Source: CAYQLT01 sp964418425 (GTDB lineage Bacteria; Bacillota; Limnochordia; Limnochordales; Geochordaceae). From it: 14,522 nucleotides of DNA. Every line of letters starts with the position of its first letter. The first letter of the stretch is position 1. Shown piece after piece: positions 1 through 8,126 of the stretch. The notes below the pieces were generated by a model, which saw nothing but the letters and a program-made list of their open reading frames with translations, was not told the origin of the DNA and did not search any database. The DNA lies in NCBI GenBank assembly GCA_964418425.1, contig CAYQLT010000062.1, positions 1 to 14,522 of the forward strand, written 5' to 3'. A program made the translations under genes and the position numbers.

Positions 1-2
1 CC

Positions 3-1040
3 CGGTACTCCCTGGTGGACTACAACCGCTCCGGGGTGCCGCTCATCGAGATCGTGACCCGGCCCGACCTGCGCTCTCCCGAGGAGGCCCGCCGCTTTCT
101 GGAAGAGCTGCGCAGCACCATGCTCTACCTGGGCATATCGGACGTGAAGATGGAGGAAGGCTCCCTGCGCTGCGACGCCAACATCTCCCTGCGCCGCCCG
201 GGGGAGACGGCTTTGGGCACCAAGACGGAGGTAAAAAACCTCAACTCGTTTCGGGCGGTCGAGCGTGCCCTTCGTTACGAGGCGTGGCGGCAGGCCAGCC
301 TGCTCGAGGCCGGAGAGCGGGTGGTGCAGGAGACCCGGGGCTGGGACGAGGCGTCGGGCACCACCCTGGCCCAGCGCTCCAAGGAGCAGGTGGAAGAGTA
401 CCGCTACTTCCCGGAACCCGACATCCCGCCGCTGGTGGTGGATCGGGAGTGGGTCGAGCGTCTTGTGGCCTCGCTTCCCGAACTGCCGGCCGAGCGGCGG
501 CGGCGCTTTGTGAAGCAATACGGGCTTCCGGCCTACGACGCGGCCGTGTTGTGCCAGCACCCGAGGCTCGCCGACTTCTTCGAGAAGGCGGCCGAGGCGT
601 TTTGCGACCCCAAGGCGGTCAGCAACTGGGTGATGGGCGAGGTGTTGCGCCTGTTGCGGGCGACGGGACAGGAGCCGTCGGCGCTGGCGCATCGGCCCGA
701 GTTGCCCGGGGCGCTGGGCCGGCTGCTGGAGATGGTACAGAAGGGAACGCTGTCGGGGGCGGCCGCCAAAGAGGTGTTTGAAGAGGTCTTCCGGACCGGC
801 GAGAGCCCCGAGGCGGTGGTCCGCGCTCGGGGGCTGGAGCAGGTGGGCGACCGCCAGCAGCTCGAGGCATGGGTGCGCCAGGCCATCGAGGCGAACCCCG
901 ACGCGGTGCAGTCGTACCGAGCCGGCAAACCGCAGGCCGCGGGTTTCCTGGTGGGCCAGGTGATGCGGCTTTCCAAGGGAAAGGCCGACCCCAAGCGGGC
1001 CGGGGAGCTGGTGCGGGAGATCCTGGGCCCGCCGGGATGA
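3..1040 (+). CDS. gatB: Aspartyl/glutamyl-tRNA amidotransferase subunit B, 5'-truncated by window edge
   Basis: GatB is the tRNA-binding kinase subunit of GatCAB. It activates the side-chain carboxylate of misacylated Glu-tRNA(Gln) or Asp-tRNA(Asn) so that ammonia from GatA can amidate it. The frame is already open at base 3 and reads RYSLVDYNRSGVPLIEIVT, the conserved GatB core, followed by GSLRCDANISLRRPG and the TKTEVKNLNSFRAVERAL signature. The C-terminal part, from about residue 200 of the visible protein, is the helical GatB/YqeY domain that contacts tRNA. About 345 residues are visible against a family length near 475-480, so roughly 130 N-terminal residues lie left of the window. The stop is TGA at 1038-1040. 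gatC and gatA are expected upstream but cannot be seen. A GluRS gene lies 2.4 kb downstream, which suits the indirect Gln-tRNA pathway. Identification is very secure. Confidence 0.97.
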   Translation, partial: RYSLVDYNRSGVPLIEIVTRPDLRSPEEARRFLEELRSTMLYLGISDVKMEEGSLRCDANISLRRPGETALGTKTEVKNLNSFRAVERALRYEAWRQASLLEAGERVVQETRGWDEASGTTLAQRSKEQVEEYRYFPEPDIPPLVVDREWVERLVASLPELPAERRRRFVKQYGLPAYDAAVLCQHPRLADFFEKAAEAFCDPKAVSNWVMGEVLRLLRATGQEPSALAHRPELPGALGRLLEMVQKGTLSGAAAKEVFEEVFRTGESPEAVVRARGLEQVGDRQQLEAWVRQAIEANPDAVQSYRAGKPQAAGFLVGQVMRLSKGKADPKRAGELVREILGPPG

Positions 1041-1456
1041 CGGGACAGGGGCCGCCTGCCAAGGACGCTCGGGATGGTGCGCCGGCTGCCCGGCCAGACT
1101 AGCTTCGGGCGCGGCCTGGTCGGCCACAAGCGCCACGTCGGTCGGCCACTCTTTCGCGCCCGGGAGGGTGAGCAGGCGGGTGAAGCGACGGCGGTTGTGG
1201 AACCAAGGTCCTGGACGCGGTTGGGTCGGGGACCGAGACGCCGAAGCTGTCGTCCCGGGGCTCGCCCAGGGGCTGCCCGTGCATCCGGGCGGTGAGCGGG
1301 AGGACATCTTGCAGGCCCGCCGGGTCCCCCGGGAGGCCTCGTCGCAGAAGGGCCAGTGGGAGAGTGGCCACATCCCGGGGGTGCGCAAGGACCGCAAGGT
1401 GCGCATCCACCGCAAGTCCACTTGACCTCCCGGGCAAGCCCGCATGGGAAGAAGGG
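1041..1456. other. Intergenic stretch without an assignable gene
   Basis: About 415 bases separate gatB from the leader of the next gene. Both strands hold open frames: plus 1168-1425 and minus 1099-1590, with another minus frame around 1075-1440. None has a convincing Shine-Dalgarno site and none is a family I recognise. The minus-strand reading near 1075-1200 is protein-like in composition, so a decayed gene is possible. At this GC content, open frames are also expected by chance. I see no tRNA, no T-tract terminator and no SAM-riboswitch signature here. Confidence 0.4.
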
Positions 1457-1525
1457 GCAGGACCCCTCGCCGCCTGCTGCGAAGTCCCGTGCTCGTGACG
1501 CCGCCTTGGCGTCGCGGTGCGGGAC
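1457..1525 (+). promoter_or_regulatory. Tandem leader hairpins directly upstream of the mtnP ribosome binding site
   Basis: Two stems sit side by side. The first pairs GCAGG (1457-1461) with CCTGC (1473-1477). The second is long: GTCCCG (1484-1489) pairs with CGGGAC (1520-1525), and GACGCC (1497-1502) pairs with GGCGTC (1508-1513) around a 5-base loop. The bases between them pair mostly by G-C and G-U with one bulged C, giving roughly 18 pairs. The stem ends one base before the G-rich Shine-Dalgarno run at 1526-1533. There is no T-tract, so it is not a typical terminator. Regulation of translation or mRNA stability is inferred. No known riboswitch class was recognised. Confidence 0.45.
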
Positions 1526-1540
1526 GGGGGGAGAGCAGCC

Positions 1541-2344
1541 TTGCCTCGGCTGGCCATCATCGGCGGAACGGGGTTCGAGGACCCGGCCATCCTCGGCCTT
1601 CCCGTGGAGCCGCTTGCCGTGGAGACCCGGTGGGGTTGCGTCCAGTTCGCCGTCGGGCGCGTGCAGGGCGAAGAGGTGGCCTTCTTGTCGCGCCACGGGC
1701 CCGGGCATACGCTGGCCCCTCACCGCATCCCGTACCTCGCCCACATCGCAGCCCTGAAAGAGGTGGGGGTCGAGCGCATCGCGGCCACCGCGGCGGTGGG
1801 TTCGCTGCGGGCGGAGCTTGCGACGGGCACGCTGCTCGCCCTGGATCAGTTCATCGACTGGACGAGGCAGCGTCCCAATACCTGGTTCGTGCCCGAGGCC
1901 GGGGCCCCGGAGGGGGCATCGCCGGCTGTGGTGCACGTGGATTTTACGCAACCGTATTGCCCGGAGATCCGCAGGGCGCTGTTGAGCGAGGCCGCCCGCA
2001 TGGGGCTTGAGCTTCGGCCGTCGGGGTGCTACGTGGGGGTGGAGGGCCCCCGTTTTGAGACGCCCGCCGAGGTTCGCGCGCTGGCGCTGTTGGGCGGGGA
2101 CGTGGTGGGCATGACGGGGCTTCCCGAGGCGGTGCTGGCCCGGGAGGCGGGCCTGTGCTACGCTACGGTGGCGGTGGTGACCAATCCGGGCGCCGGGCTG
2201 GGGCCGGGGCCTGTCTCGCACGAGGAGGTCAGCCGGGTGATGGAGGCCCAGCGTCCCCGGGTTGTGCAGCTGATGCTGCGGGCGCTCGTGGCTTTGCCCC
2301 GCGAGCGTTCCGGCTGCCCCTGCGGTCGTCATCTTCGACCGTAG
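1541..2344 (+). CDS. mtnP: S-methyl-5'-thioadenosine / thioinosine phosphorylase (PNP/MTAP family)
   Basis: This enzyme cleaves methylthioadenosine or methylthioinosine with phosphate, giving methylthioribose-1-phosphate and the free base, the entry to methionine salvage. Family motifs occur in order: IIGGTGFEDP (phosphate loop) near the N-terminus, SRHGPGHTLAPH, TAAVGSL, DQFIDWT, GVEGPRFETPAE, DVVGMTGLPEAVLAREAGL and VTNPGAG, with the CPCG tail common in this family. The TTG at 1541 is chosen because GGGGGGAG lies 7 bases upstream. A GTG at 1517 would add 8 residues but sits before that ribosome binding site. The product is 267 residues, a normal length. The next gene, mtnA, uses its product. 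The base-recognition residue is Asn (VTN), whereas human MTAP has Asp. This is the state described for 6-oxopurine enzymes, so the substrate may be methylthioinosine. Family is certain; substrate is open. Confidence 0.92.
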   Translation: MPRLAIIGGTGFEDPAILGLPVEPLAVETRWGCVQFAVGRVQGEEVAFLSRHGPGHTLAPHRIPYLAHIAALKEVGVERIAATAAVGSLRAELATGTLLALDQFIDWTRQRPNTWFVPEAGAPEGASPAVVHVDFTQPYCPEIRRALLSEAARMGLELRPSGCYVGVEGPRFETPAEVRALALLGGDVVGMTGLPEAVLAREAGLCYATVAVVTNPGAGLGPGPVSHEEVSRVMEAQRPRVVQLMLRALVALPRERSGCPCGRHLRP

Positions 2345-2401
2345 TCCCGCAGCTTGGGTAGGGACGGCAAGGCGGCCCGCCGCCACCGGAAGGTGATGGC
2401 G

Positions 2402-3439
2402 ATGGTGCGTGCGTACCGCTGGGAGGACGGGGCGCTGTGGCTGTTGGACCAGCGCCGGCTCCCTCACCAGGAGAGCTGGGTGCGCTGCGAGCGTGCCCGG
2501 GACGTGGCCGCGGCCATCCGGGAGATGGTGGTGCGAGGCGCGCCGCTCATTGGCGTCGCGGCCGCCTATGGGGTGGTGCTGGCCGTCGGGGAGGCGGCTT
2601 GCGACGGGCGGGGAGCGGCGGATCCCGGTGCCGTTGAGGCCGAAGCGGAGCGCCTGAAGCAAAGCCGGCCCACCGCGGTCAACCTGGCATGGGCGGTCGA
2701 GCGGGTGATGGGGCGCTTGCGGCGGGAGGGTTTTCGGGTCGAGGTGGCCCGGGACGAGGCGGACGCCATCGCCCGCGAAGACGAGGAGAGCTGCCGGCGG
2801 ATCGGCGAGGCGGGCGCTCCGCTGGTGCCCGACGGCGCCCGGGTGTTGACCCACTGCAACACCGGGTCGCTGGCCACGGCGGGGATCGGCACGGCCCTCG
2901 GGGTGATTCGCGCGGCCCGGGCCGCCGGGCGGCGGGTAAAGGTGTGGGCGACGGAGACCCGACCTTACCTGCAAGGCGCCCGCCTGACGGCGTGGGAGCT
3001 CTTGCAGGATGGGTTTGACGCTACCCTGGTGGGCGACAGCATGGCCGGGTACTTGATGCAACGGGGCGAGGTGGACCTGGTGGTGGTGGGGGCCGACCGG
3101 ATCGCGGCCAACGGGGATGTGGCCAACAAGGTGGGTACGTACGCCCTGGCGGTGCTGGCTGCGTTCCACGGCATCCCGTTTTACGTGGCGGCGCCGTTTT
3201 CCACGGTGGATCTCAACCGCCCCGACGGTGCGTCCATTCCCATCGAGGAGCGATCCCCCGACGAGGTGACGGGCGTGGGCGGGGTTCGGGTGGCGCCGGA
3301 GGGCGTACGGGTCTGGCACCCCGCCTTTGATGTGACGCCGGCCCGGTTGGTCACGGCCCTCATCACAGACCGCGGGGTCATCCGCCCGCCCTACGAGGAT
3401 GCCTTGCGCCGGGCGATGGAGCCCAGCGCGCCGGCCTGA
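2402..3439 (+). CDS. mtnA: Methylthioribose-1-phosphate isomerase
   Basis: MtnA isomerises 5-methylthioribose-1-phosphate to 5-methylthioribulose-1-phosphate, the second step of methionine salvage. The protein begins with the typical dG-x-LWLLDQRRLP and carries VVRGAPLIGVAAAYG, KQSRPTAVNLAWAV, LTHCNTGSLAT and VVGADRIAANGDVANKVGTY, then the PIEERSPDEV segment. Cys152 of the HCNTG motif and Asp232 of the GADRI motif match the catalytic Cys160/Asp240 pair of Bacillus subtilis MtnA, with the same spacing of 80. ATG 2402 is preferred because GGAAGG (2388-2393) lies 8 bases upstream. ATG 2396 and an upstream TTG at 2354 stay in frame but are less well placed. Length is 345 residues, normal for the family. 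It starts 57 bases after mtnP and is probably cotranscribed with it. Identification is very secure. Confidence 0.97.
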   Translation: MVRAYRWEDGALWLLDQRRLPHQESWVRCERARDVAAAIREMVVRGAPLIGVAAAYGVVLAVGEAACDGRGAADPGAVEAEAERLKQSRPTAVNLAWAVERVMGRLRREGFRVEVARDEADAIAREDEESCRRIGEAGAPLVPDGARVLTHCNTGSLATAGIGTALGVIRAARAAGRRVKVWATETRPYLQGARLTAWELLQDGFDATLVGDSMAGYLMQRGEVDLVVVGADRIAANGDVANKVGTYALAVLAAFHGIPFYVAAPFSTVDLNRPDGASIPIEERSPDEVTGVGGVRVAPEGVRVWHPAFDVTPARLVTALITDRGVIRPPYEDALRRAMEPSAPA

Positions 3440-3491
3440 GCGCGGGCAGCCGATAGCGAGCAGGCGCTGGCAGACAGGGAGGAACGAAAGC

Positions 3492-5009
3492 TTGTCCGCT
3501 GGAACCGACGGGGCCACCGTGCGGGTTCGCTATGCGCCGAGTCCCACGGGCTACCCCCACATGGGCGGGGTTCGCACCGCCCTGTACAACTGGCTGTTCG
3601 CCCGCCATCATGGCGGGAAGTTCGTGCTGCGCCTGGAGGATACGGATCTGGCGCGCTCCACTGAGGAGTCCGCCCGGGCCATGCTGGAGGGCTTGCGGTG
3701 GCTCGGGCTGGACTGGGACGAGGGGCCGGACGTGGGCGGGCCGTACGGGCCTTACCGCCAGACCGAGCGCCTGGAGCTGTACCGGGAGTACGCCCGCAGG
3801 CTGGTGGACTCTGGGAGAGCCTACCCCTGCTATTGCACGCCGCAGGAGCTTCAGGCCCGCCGCAAGCAGGCACTGGAAAGGGGCGAGGCGCCCAAGTACG
3901 ACCGGCACTGCCTGCGGCTGACTCGATCCGAGCGGGATCGGCTGAAGCAGGAGGGTCGCCCGGAGGCGCTGCGGTTTTTGAGCGAGGATGAGGGCGAGAC
4001 CGTGGTGACCGACCTGGTGCGCGGCGAGGTGCGCTTTGACAATGCGGTGCTGGATGACTTCGTCATCCTCAAGTCGGACGGGCTGCCCACGTACAACTTC
4101 GCCGTGGTCGTGGACGATCTGGAGATGCGTATCACCCACGTGATCCGGGGCGACGAGCACCTGTCCAACACGCCGCGGCAGCTGCAGGTCTACCGGGCCC
4201 TGGGGGCCGAACCGCCGGCCTTCGCCCACCTCTCCATCCTGCTGGCCGAGGACAAGAGCAAGCTGTCCAAGCGCCACGGCGCCGTCTCCGTCGACCGGTT
4301 CCGAGAGATGGGCTACCTGCCGGAGGCCCTGATCAACTACGCAGCGCTGCTGGGCTGGGGGTACGACGCCGAGCACGAGATCTTCTCCCTGCAGGAACTG
4401 GTGGAGAAGTTCTCGCTGGATCGGGTCTCCAAAAACCCTGCGGTCTTCGACATGAAGAAGCTGGAGTGGATGAACGGGTATTACCTGCGCCGCCTTTCCG
4501 TGGAAGAGCTCGCCCGAAGGGCGTGGCCGTTTCTGGAGACTTCGGGCGTGGCCGGGGCGGTGCGGGCTGCCGGGGCGGCAGGGGAGCGGCGGCTCCACCA
4601 GGCTCTGGCCCTGGCGCAAAGCCGCCTGCGCACGCTGGCGGACGTGCCCCCGTGGACCGAGTACTATTTCACGGATCCTGCCGACTACGACCCTGAAGCG
4701 GCCCGGCGGTATCTGCTGCGGCCGGGTGTACCCGAGCTTCTCGAGACGGTCGCCGGGGACCTCGAGCGGCTGGAGCCGATGAGCCGGGAGACGTTGGAGA
4801 GCTATTTCCTTGGCCTCAAGGAGAAAAGCGGCCACAAGCTCGGCGACCTGCTGCAACCCATACGGGTGGCCGTCACGGGCAAGGACGTCAGCCCGGGCAT
4901 GTTCGAGGTCCTGGAGCTGGTGGGTCGGGAGGCGGCCGTCCGCCGGTTGCGTGCGGCAGCCCGGTGGGCGGCCGGGAGGGTGGGGAAACAGCCGGCCTGT
5001 GGAGGCTGA
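3492..5009 (+). CDS. gltX: Glutamyl-tRNA synthetase (class I)
   Basis: GltX charges tRNA(Glu) with glutamate in the cytoplasm. In organisms using GatCAB it usually also mischarges tRNA(Gln). The N-terminus has the HIGH-type signature PSPTGYPHMGG (about residues 16-26), then EDTDLARS and WDEGPDVGGPYGPYRQTER. The connective domain contains a CYC pair and a later YDRHC, like the zinc-binding region of bacterial GluRS. VDDLEMRITHVIRGDEHL and the KMSKS-type KLSKR (about residues 257-261) complete the catalytic core, followed by the helical anticodon-binding domain. The start is TTG 3492: GGGAGGA lies 8 bases upstream, and the open frame upstream of it has no family similarity. Length is 505 residues, slightly long but normal. 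It follows mtnA by 52 bases and overlaps the next gene by 11. Family assignment is certain; dual tRNA specificity is inferred from gatB. Confidence 0.97.
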   Translation: MSAGTDGATVRVRYAPSPTGYPHMGGVRTALYNWLFARHHGGKFVLRLEDTDLARSTEESARAMLEGLRWLGLDWDEGPDVGGPYGPYRQTERLELYREYARRLVDSGRAYPCYCTPQELQARRKQALERGEAPKYDRHCLRLTRSERDRLKQEGRPEALRFLSEDEGETVVTDLVRGEVRFDNAVLDDFVILKSDGLPTYNFAVVVDDLEMRITHVIRGDEHLSNTPRQLQVYRALGAEPPAFAHLSILLAEDKSKLSKRHGAVSVDRFREMGYLPEALINYAALLGWGYDAEHEIFSLQELVEKFSLDRVSKNPAVFDMKKLEWMNGYYLRRLSVEELARRAWPFLETSGVAGAVRAAGAAGERRLHQALALAQSRLRTLADVPPWTEYYFTDPADYDPEAARRYLLRPGVPELLETVAGDLERLEPMSRETLESYFLGLKEKSGHKLGDLLQPIRVAVTGKDVSPGMFEVLELVGREAAVRRLRAAARWAAGRVGKQPACGG

Positions 5010-5850
5010 CGGGCTGCGGCTGGTCGGGGGGCTGTTTGCGGCATCGGTCGTCAGCGCCATCGGGTACCTCCGCCGGGCGCTCTCACCGGACGGAGCCGTG
5101 GCGGCTACCGCCGTGGGCGGCCTGGTGTTCGCGGCAGGCGGCATCGTCTGGGCGGCTCCGCTTCTGTTCTTCTTTGTGACGGGCTCGGCCCTCACCCACC
5201 TTCGCCGCCACGAAAAGGCCCGCCGCTCGGCCCGTCAGGTGCTGGCGAACGGCGGAGTGGCCGCCCTGGCCTCGTTGTTGCGACTGGCCTGGGGCCCCGG
5301 CGTGGTATGGGATGCGCTCGTGGTGGGCAGCCTGGCGGCGATGGCGGCCGACACGTGGGCGACCGAGGTGGGTTTGCTAGCTCGATGGCCGGCCAGGGAG
5401 ATCCTGACCGGCAAGCCCGTGGCGCCGGGCATGTCGGGAGGGATGAGCATTCCGGGAACGCTGGCGGGGGTGGCGGGGTCGCTGATCACCGCCTGGCTGC
5501 CGGGCGCGGTGGCGGGCGGCTCGGTGGGACTGGCCGCCCACGGTTCCCCCTTCTCCCTGGCCGTCTGGGGAGCCGACGTCTGGCCGGCGGCGGGGGTCGC
5601 AGGCGTGGTGGGGATGGTGGCCGACAGCCTGCTGGGCGCCTTCGCCCAAGCTCGCTATCGCTGCGACAGATGTGGCCTTACGACCGAACATGCCGGCCGG
5701 CACCGCAGGGACTGCCCCGGCGCCCGGCTGGTTCGGGTGCACGGGTGGAGTTGGCTGGACAACGACGGGGTCAATTTCCTGGCAGCCTGCCTGGGAGGGC
5801 TTGTGGCTGTGGCTGCCGCCGGCCAGCGGGCCGGGCCCGCGCCGCTGTAG
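4999..5850 (+). CDS. DUF92 / TIGR00297 family integral membrane protein
   Basis: This is a hydrophobic protein of 283 residues with about six or seven probable membrane segments. It carries the family hallmarks MAADTWATEVG, then EILTGKPVAPGMSGGMSIPGTLAG in the middle, and near the C-terminus GMVADSLLGA, a CDRCG/C cysteine cluster and SWLDNDGVNFLA. Plant and cyanobacterial relatives include VTE6, a phytyl-phosphate kinase. The bacterial members have no settled function, so a prenyl-phosphate kinase role is only a possibility. The start is GTG 4999, overlapping the end of gltX by 11 bases, which points to translational coupling. The G-rich stretch GGGAGGGTGGGG 13-24 bases upstream may serve as a loose ribosome binding site. 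No ATG alternative exists at a sensible N-terminus. It ends the plus-strand run and faces a minus-strand gene. Confidence 0.85.
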   Translation: MEADGLRLVGGLFAASVVSAIGYLRRALSPDGAVAATAVGGLVFAAGGIVWAAPLLFFFVTGSALTHLRRHEKARRSARQVLANGGVAALASLLRLAWGPGVVWDALVVGSLAAMAADTWATEVGLLARWPAREILTGKPVAPGMSGGMSIPGTLAGVAGSLITAWLPGAVAGGSVGLAAHGSPFSLAVWGADVWPAAGVAGVVGMVADSLLGAFAQARYRCDRCGLTTEHAGRHRRDCPGARLVRVHGWSWLDNDGVNFLAACLGGLVAVAAAGQRAGPAPL

Positions 5851-5925
5851 ATCGGCATGGGGCGAGGCAGGCACGTTCCACCGCCGTAGCGTCAGCGGGA
5901 TGGGAGGCTGCGGGGTACGGCGTAC

Positions 5926-6165
5926 TCAGAGCGTGCCCGCCTGCGAGCCGTGCGCCTCGTGGCCTGCCACGTCCAGCACTGGCACGTAAGGCCGCTGGCT
6001 TTCACGGATATACGTCTCCAGGTTCCCAATGGCAGCTTCAAGCAGACGCACCAGGTCTTGCTTGTGGCGGCGAGCCGTTTCGGTGTACGCGTGGCTTTGA
6101 AGGTCCTTGCGGAGGGCCGCCACCTCACGCTGCAGGATCCAAACCATGTTGTCCAGGCTGAGCAC
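5926..6165 (-). CDS. Small helical protein of unknown function
   Basis: This is an unrecognised protein of about 79 residues. Its middle is strongly amphipathic and charged (REVAALRKDLQSH, RHKQDLVRLLEAAIGNLETYI), suggesting one or two long helices or a coiled coil. There is no signal peptide or membrane segment. Its regular heptad-like composition argues that the frame is truly coding, unlike the arginine- and proline-rich shadow frames around it. The start is uncertain. GTG at 6165 has GGAGAGG 13 bases upstream. ATG at 6147 would give 73 residues but has no Shine-Dalgarno site. The open frame extends upstream to 6279 without family-like sequence. It converges on the DUF92 gene and lies downstream of, and on the same strand as, the chemotaxis receptor, about 200 bases past its stop. 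Confidence 0.55.
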   Translation of the reverse strand: MLSLDNMVWILQREVAALRKDLQSHAYTETARRHKQDLVRLLEAAIGNLETYIRESQRPYVPVLDVAGHEAHGSQAGTL

Positions 6166-6365
6166 AGGGGGCCACCGCCTCTCCGTCCATGGGCCGACGC
6201 TCCCGCAGGCCGGTCTTTTGGGGTCCCGTCGGGCTGAGTTCACCGTCGCGCACAGATGGTGCGGGTACGGCGACATCACGGAACCCGACTCTGGACATGG
6301 TGCGCACCCTTGGCCGGCGGGCCACCCTCAATCGGGCGCGCAGGGAAACCGAGAACCGCCTGAGC

Positions 6366-8126
6366 TCAGATCTTGAAGGCCTCCACCGCCCCCATGAGAT
6401 CGCGGGCCATCCGGGCGAGACGGGCCGCCGAGCTGACGATCTGCTGTACGGCAGCGGACTGCTCCTGGGTGGTGGAGGCCACCTCTTCGGCGCCGGCGGC
6501 GTTTTGCTGGGTGATGGCGGCGATCTCGTCGACGGCCCGCACCGCCTGCTGGCTGGTCGCGGTCATCTGCTGCGCGGCCGCGCTCACCTCCTCGATTTGT
6601 TGCGCCATCTCCTCCAGCGCACGGGCGATGGCATCGAAGGTCCCCGCCGAGGCGTTCACCGCTTCCACGCCCTGGGCCACCGCGGCGGCGCCGGCCTGCG
6701 CGTCGCGCACCGCCCGATCCACCTCCTGCCGGATCGCCCCGATGAGGTCGGCGATTTCCGAGGCTGCCTGGCGGGACTGCTCGGCCAGCTTTCGAACCTC
6801 CTCGGCCACCACCGCGAAGCCTCGGCCCTGCTCCCCCGCCCGGGCCGCTTCGATGGCGGCATTGAGGGCCAGGAGGTTCGTCTGGTCCGCGATCGCGGTG
6901 ATGGTGTCCACGATCTGTCCGATCCGCTGAGAACGTTCGCCCAGGTCCCGCACCGTCTGTCCGGAGGCCCCCACCGACGCCTGGATCTGATCCATCTGCC
7001 GGGTGATGGACTGCAGCGCCGAGCGCCCCTGCTGCGCAAGCCGCGACGCCTCCTCGGCCCGTTCGGTCATGCGCTGGGTGGCCTGGGCGACCTGTTGTAC
7101 GCTTTCCCCCATCTGGCGCACGCTCTCTGCGGTGGTGGTGGCCGCTGCCGACTGGCGCTCGCTGCCGCGGGCCATCTGGTCCACCGTCTCGGCCACCTGC
7201 TGCACGCCGTGGCCCACCTCCTGCGAAGACCGGGCCAGGTGTTCGCTGCTGGCTGCCACCTGCTCGGCCGCCTCCCGCACCCGGGTGATCAGGCCCCGGA
7301 AGGCGTCCACCAGTTGGTTGAAGGCCTGCGCCAGCTGCCCCAGTTCGTCCGAGGAACCCACCGGGGCTCGCTGGGTCAGGTCCGCCCGCTCCGCGGCGCG
7401 ACGCAGGTGGTCTCGCAGGGCCACCACCGGAACCGTCAGGGTGCGGCCGACCGCCCAGGAAAGCAGGAACGAAACAACTCCGCCCACGACCAAAAGCGCC
7501 AGCATGTTGCGCTGCATCGAGGCGTAGAGGCGGTCGGCCGATTGGACCTGTTGCTGTGTGATGGCGTTAAAGCGGTTCTCCAGCTCATCCAGGTGGGCTC
7601 GCGCAGGTTCGAACAGCTCCTTTCGAGCGACGCTCGCCTCCTCCACCGCCTGTCGGGTGGTCAGTTCGCCGGATTCGTAGCGCGCCCGGATGCGTTCCAC
7701 CTGCTGTTGCCACTGCCGGACGCCGGCGACGAACCGTTCGACCCTTGCCCGGTTCTCCGGGTCGATGAGATACTCCTGACTTTGCGACGCCCGGGAAAGC
7801 GCCTGGGCGATGTTCTCCTCGACGTCCCGGGCCAGGGGGGCGTAGTCCTCGTCGCCCACGGGATGGGCTAAAAGCTCGTTGAGGGCCGACTGGGCCTGGT
7901 AAAGATCCCGGTCGGCCTGCAGGATCAGGTCCAGGGCCACAATGCGTCGCTTGCCGAGAAGCTCCAGTTCCAGGAAGATCCGCCGGGAGCTGGTGATCCC
8001 GTTCCATCCCATGAAGGCCGCAAAGGCGGCCGGAACCACGATGACGGCCAGCAAGCGTACTCCGATGGGCCAGCTTCGCGTGCGCCGCGTGGTGGGCCGG
8101 GAGCTGGCTGCAAGGCTGGTTTCCAC
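6366..8126 (-). CDS. Methyl-accepting chemotaxis protein (transmembrane receptor)
   Basis: This is a membrane chemoreceptor that passes ligand information to CheA/CheW. The 586 residues show the full architecture. A short basic N-terminus leads into TM1 (about 21-40). A mostly helical periplasmic-type domain of about 165 residues follows, resembling the four-helix-bundle 4HB_MCP sensor. TM2 is at about 207-229, and a HAMP linker (about 230-282, with RTLTVPVVALRDHL and DELGQLAQAFNQLVDAF) comes next. The long coiled-coil signalling domain has its hairpin tip around 411-450 (DQTNLLALNAAIEAARAGE, GRGFAVVAEEVRKLAEQS). Gln/Glu pairs suited to methylation are present. The start is GTG at 8126-8124, with AAGGAG about 10 bases upstream. 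It stands alone: no che or flagellar gene is visible, and I could not find a sigma-D (GCCGATAT-type) promoter. Its ligand cannot be inferred. Confidence 0.95.
   Translation of the reverse strand: METSLAASSRPTTRRTRSWPIGVRLLAVIVVPAAFAAFMGWNGITSSRRIFLELELLGKRRIVALDLILQADRDLYQAQSALNELLAHPVGDEDYAPLARDVEENIAQALSRASQSQEYLIDPENRARVERFVAGVRQWQQQVERIRARYESGELTTRQAVEEASVARKELFEPARAHLDELENRFNAITQQQVQSADRLYASMQRNMLALLVVGGVVSFLLSWAVGRTLTVPVVALRDHLRRAAERADLTQRAPVGSSDELGQLAQAFNQLVDAFRGLITRVREAAEQVAASSEHLARSSQEVGHGVQQVAETVDQMARGSERQSAAATTTAESVRQMGESVQQVAQATQRMTERAEEASRLAQQGRSALQSITRQMDQIQASVGASGQTVRDLGERSQRIGQIVDTITAIADQTNLLALNAAIEAARAGEQGRGFAVVAEEVRKLAEQSRQAASEIADLIGAIRQEVDRAVRDAQAGAAAVAQGVEAVNASAGTFDAIARALEEMAQQIEEVSAAAQQMTATSQQAVRAVDEIAAITQQNAAGAEEVASTTQEQSAAVQQIVSSAARLARMARDLMGAVEAFKI

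Noticed and set aside
1440..1540. SAM riboswitch upstream of mtnP
   Set aside because: The conserved SAM-I core elements are not present. Only G/C-rich stems are seen.
533..3517. Open minus-strand frame of 994 codons
   Set aside because: It lies antisense to gatB, mtnP and mtnA. The product is Arg/Pro/Gly/His-rich without domains, as expected for shadow frames at this GC content.
3378..5195. Open minus-strand frame of 605 codons
   Set aside because: Antisense to gltX, low-complexity composition, no recognisable domain or ribosome binding site.
6189..7871. Open plus-strand frame of 560 codons, rich in Gly/His/Leu/Arg
   Set aside because: It is the mirror of the chemoreceptor's Ala/Glu/Gln-rich coiled coil. 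The repeated LL-x-H patterns come from antisense reading of its heptads.
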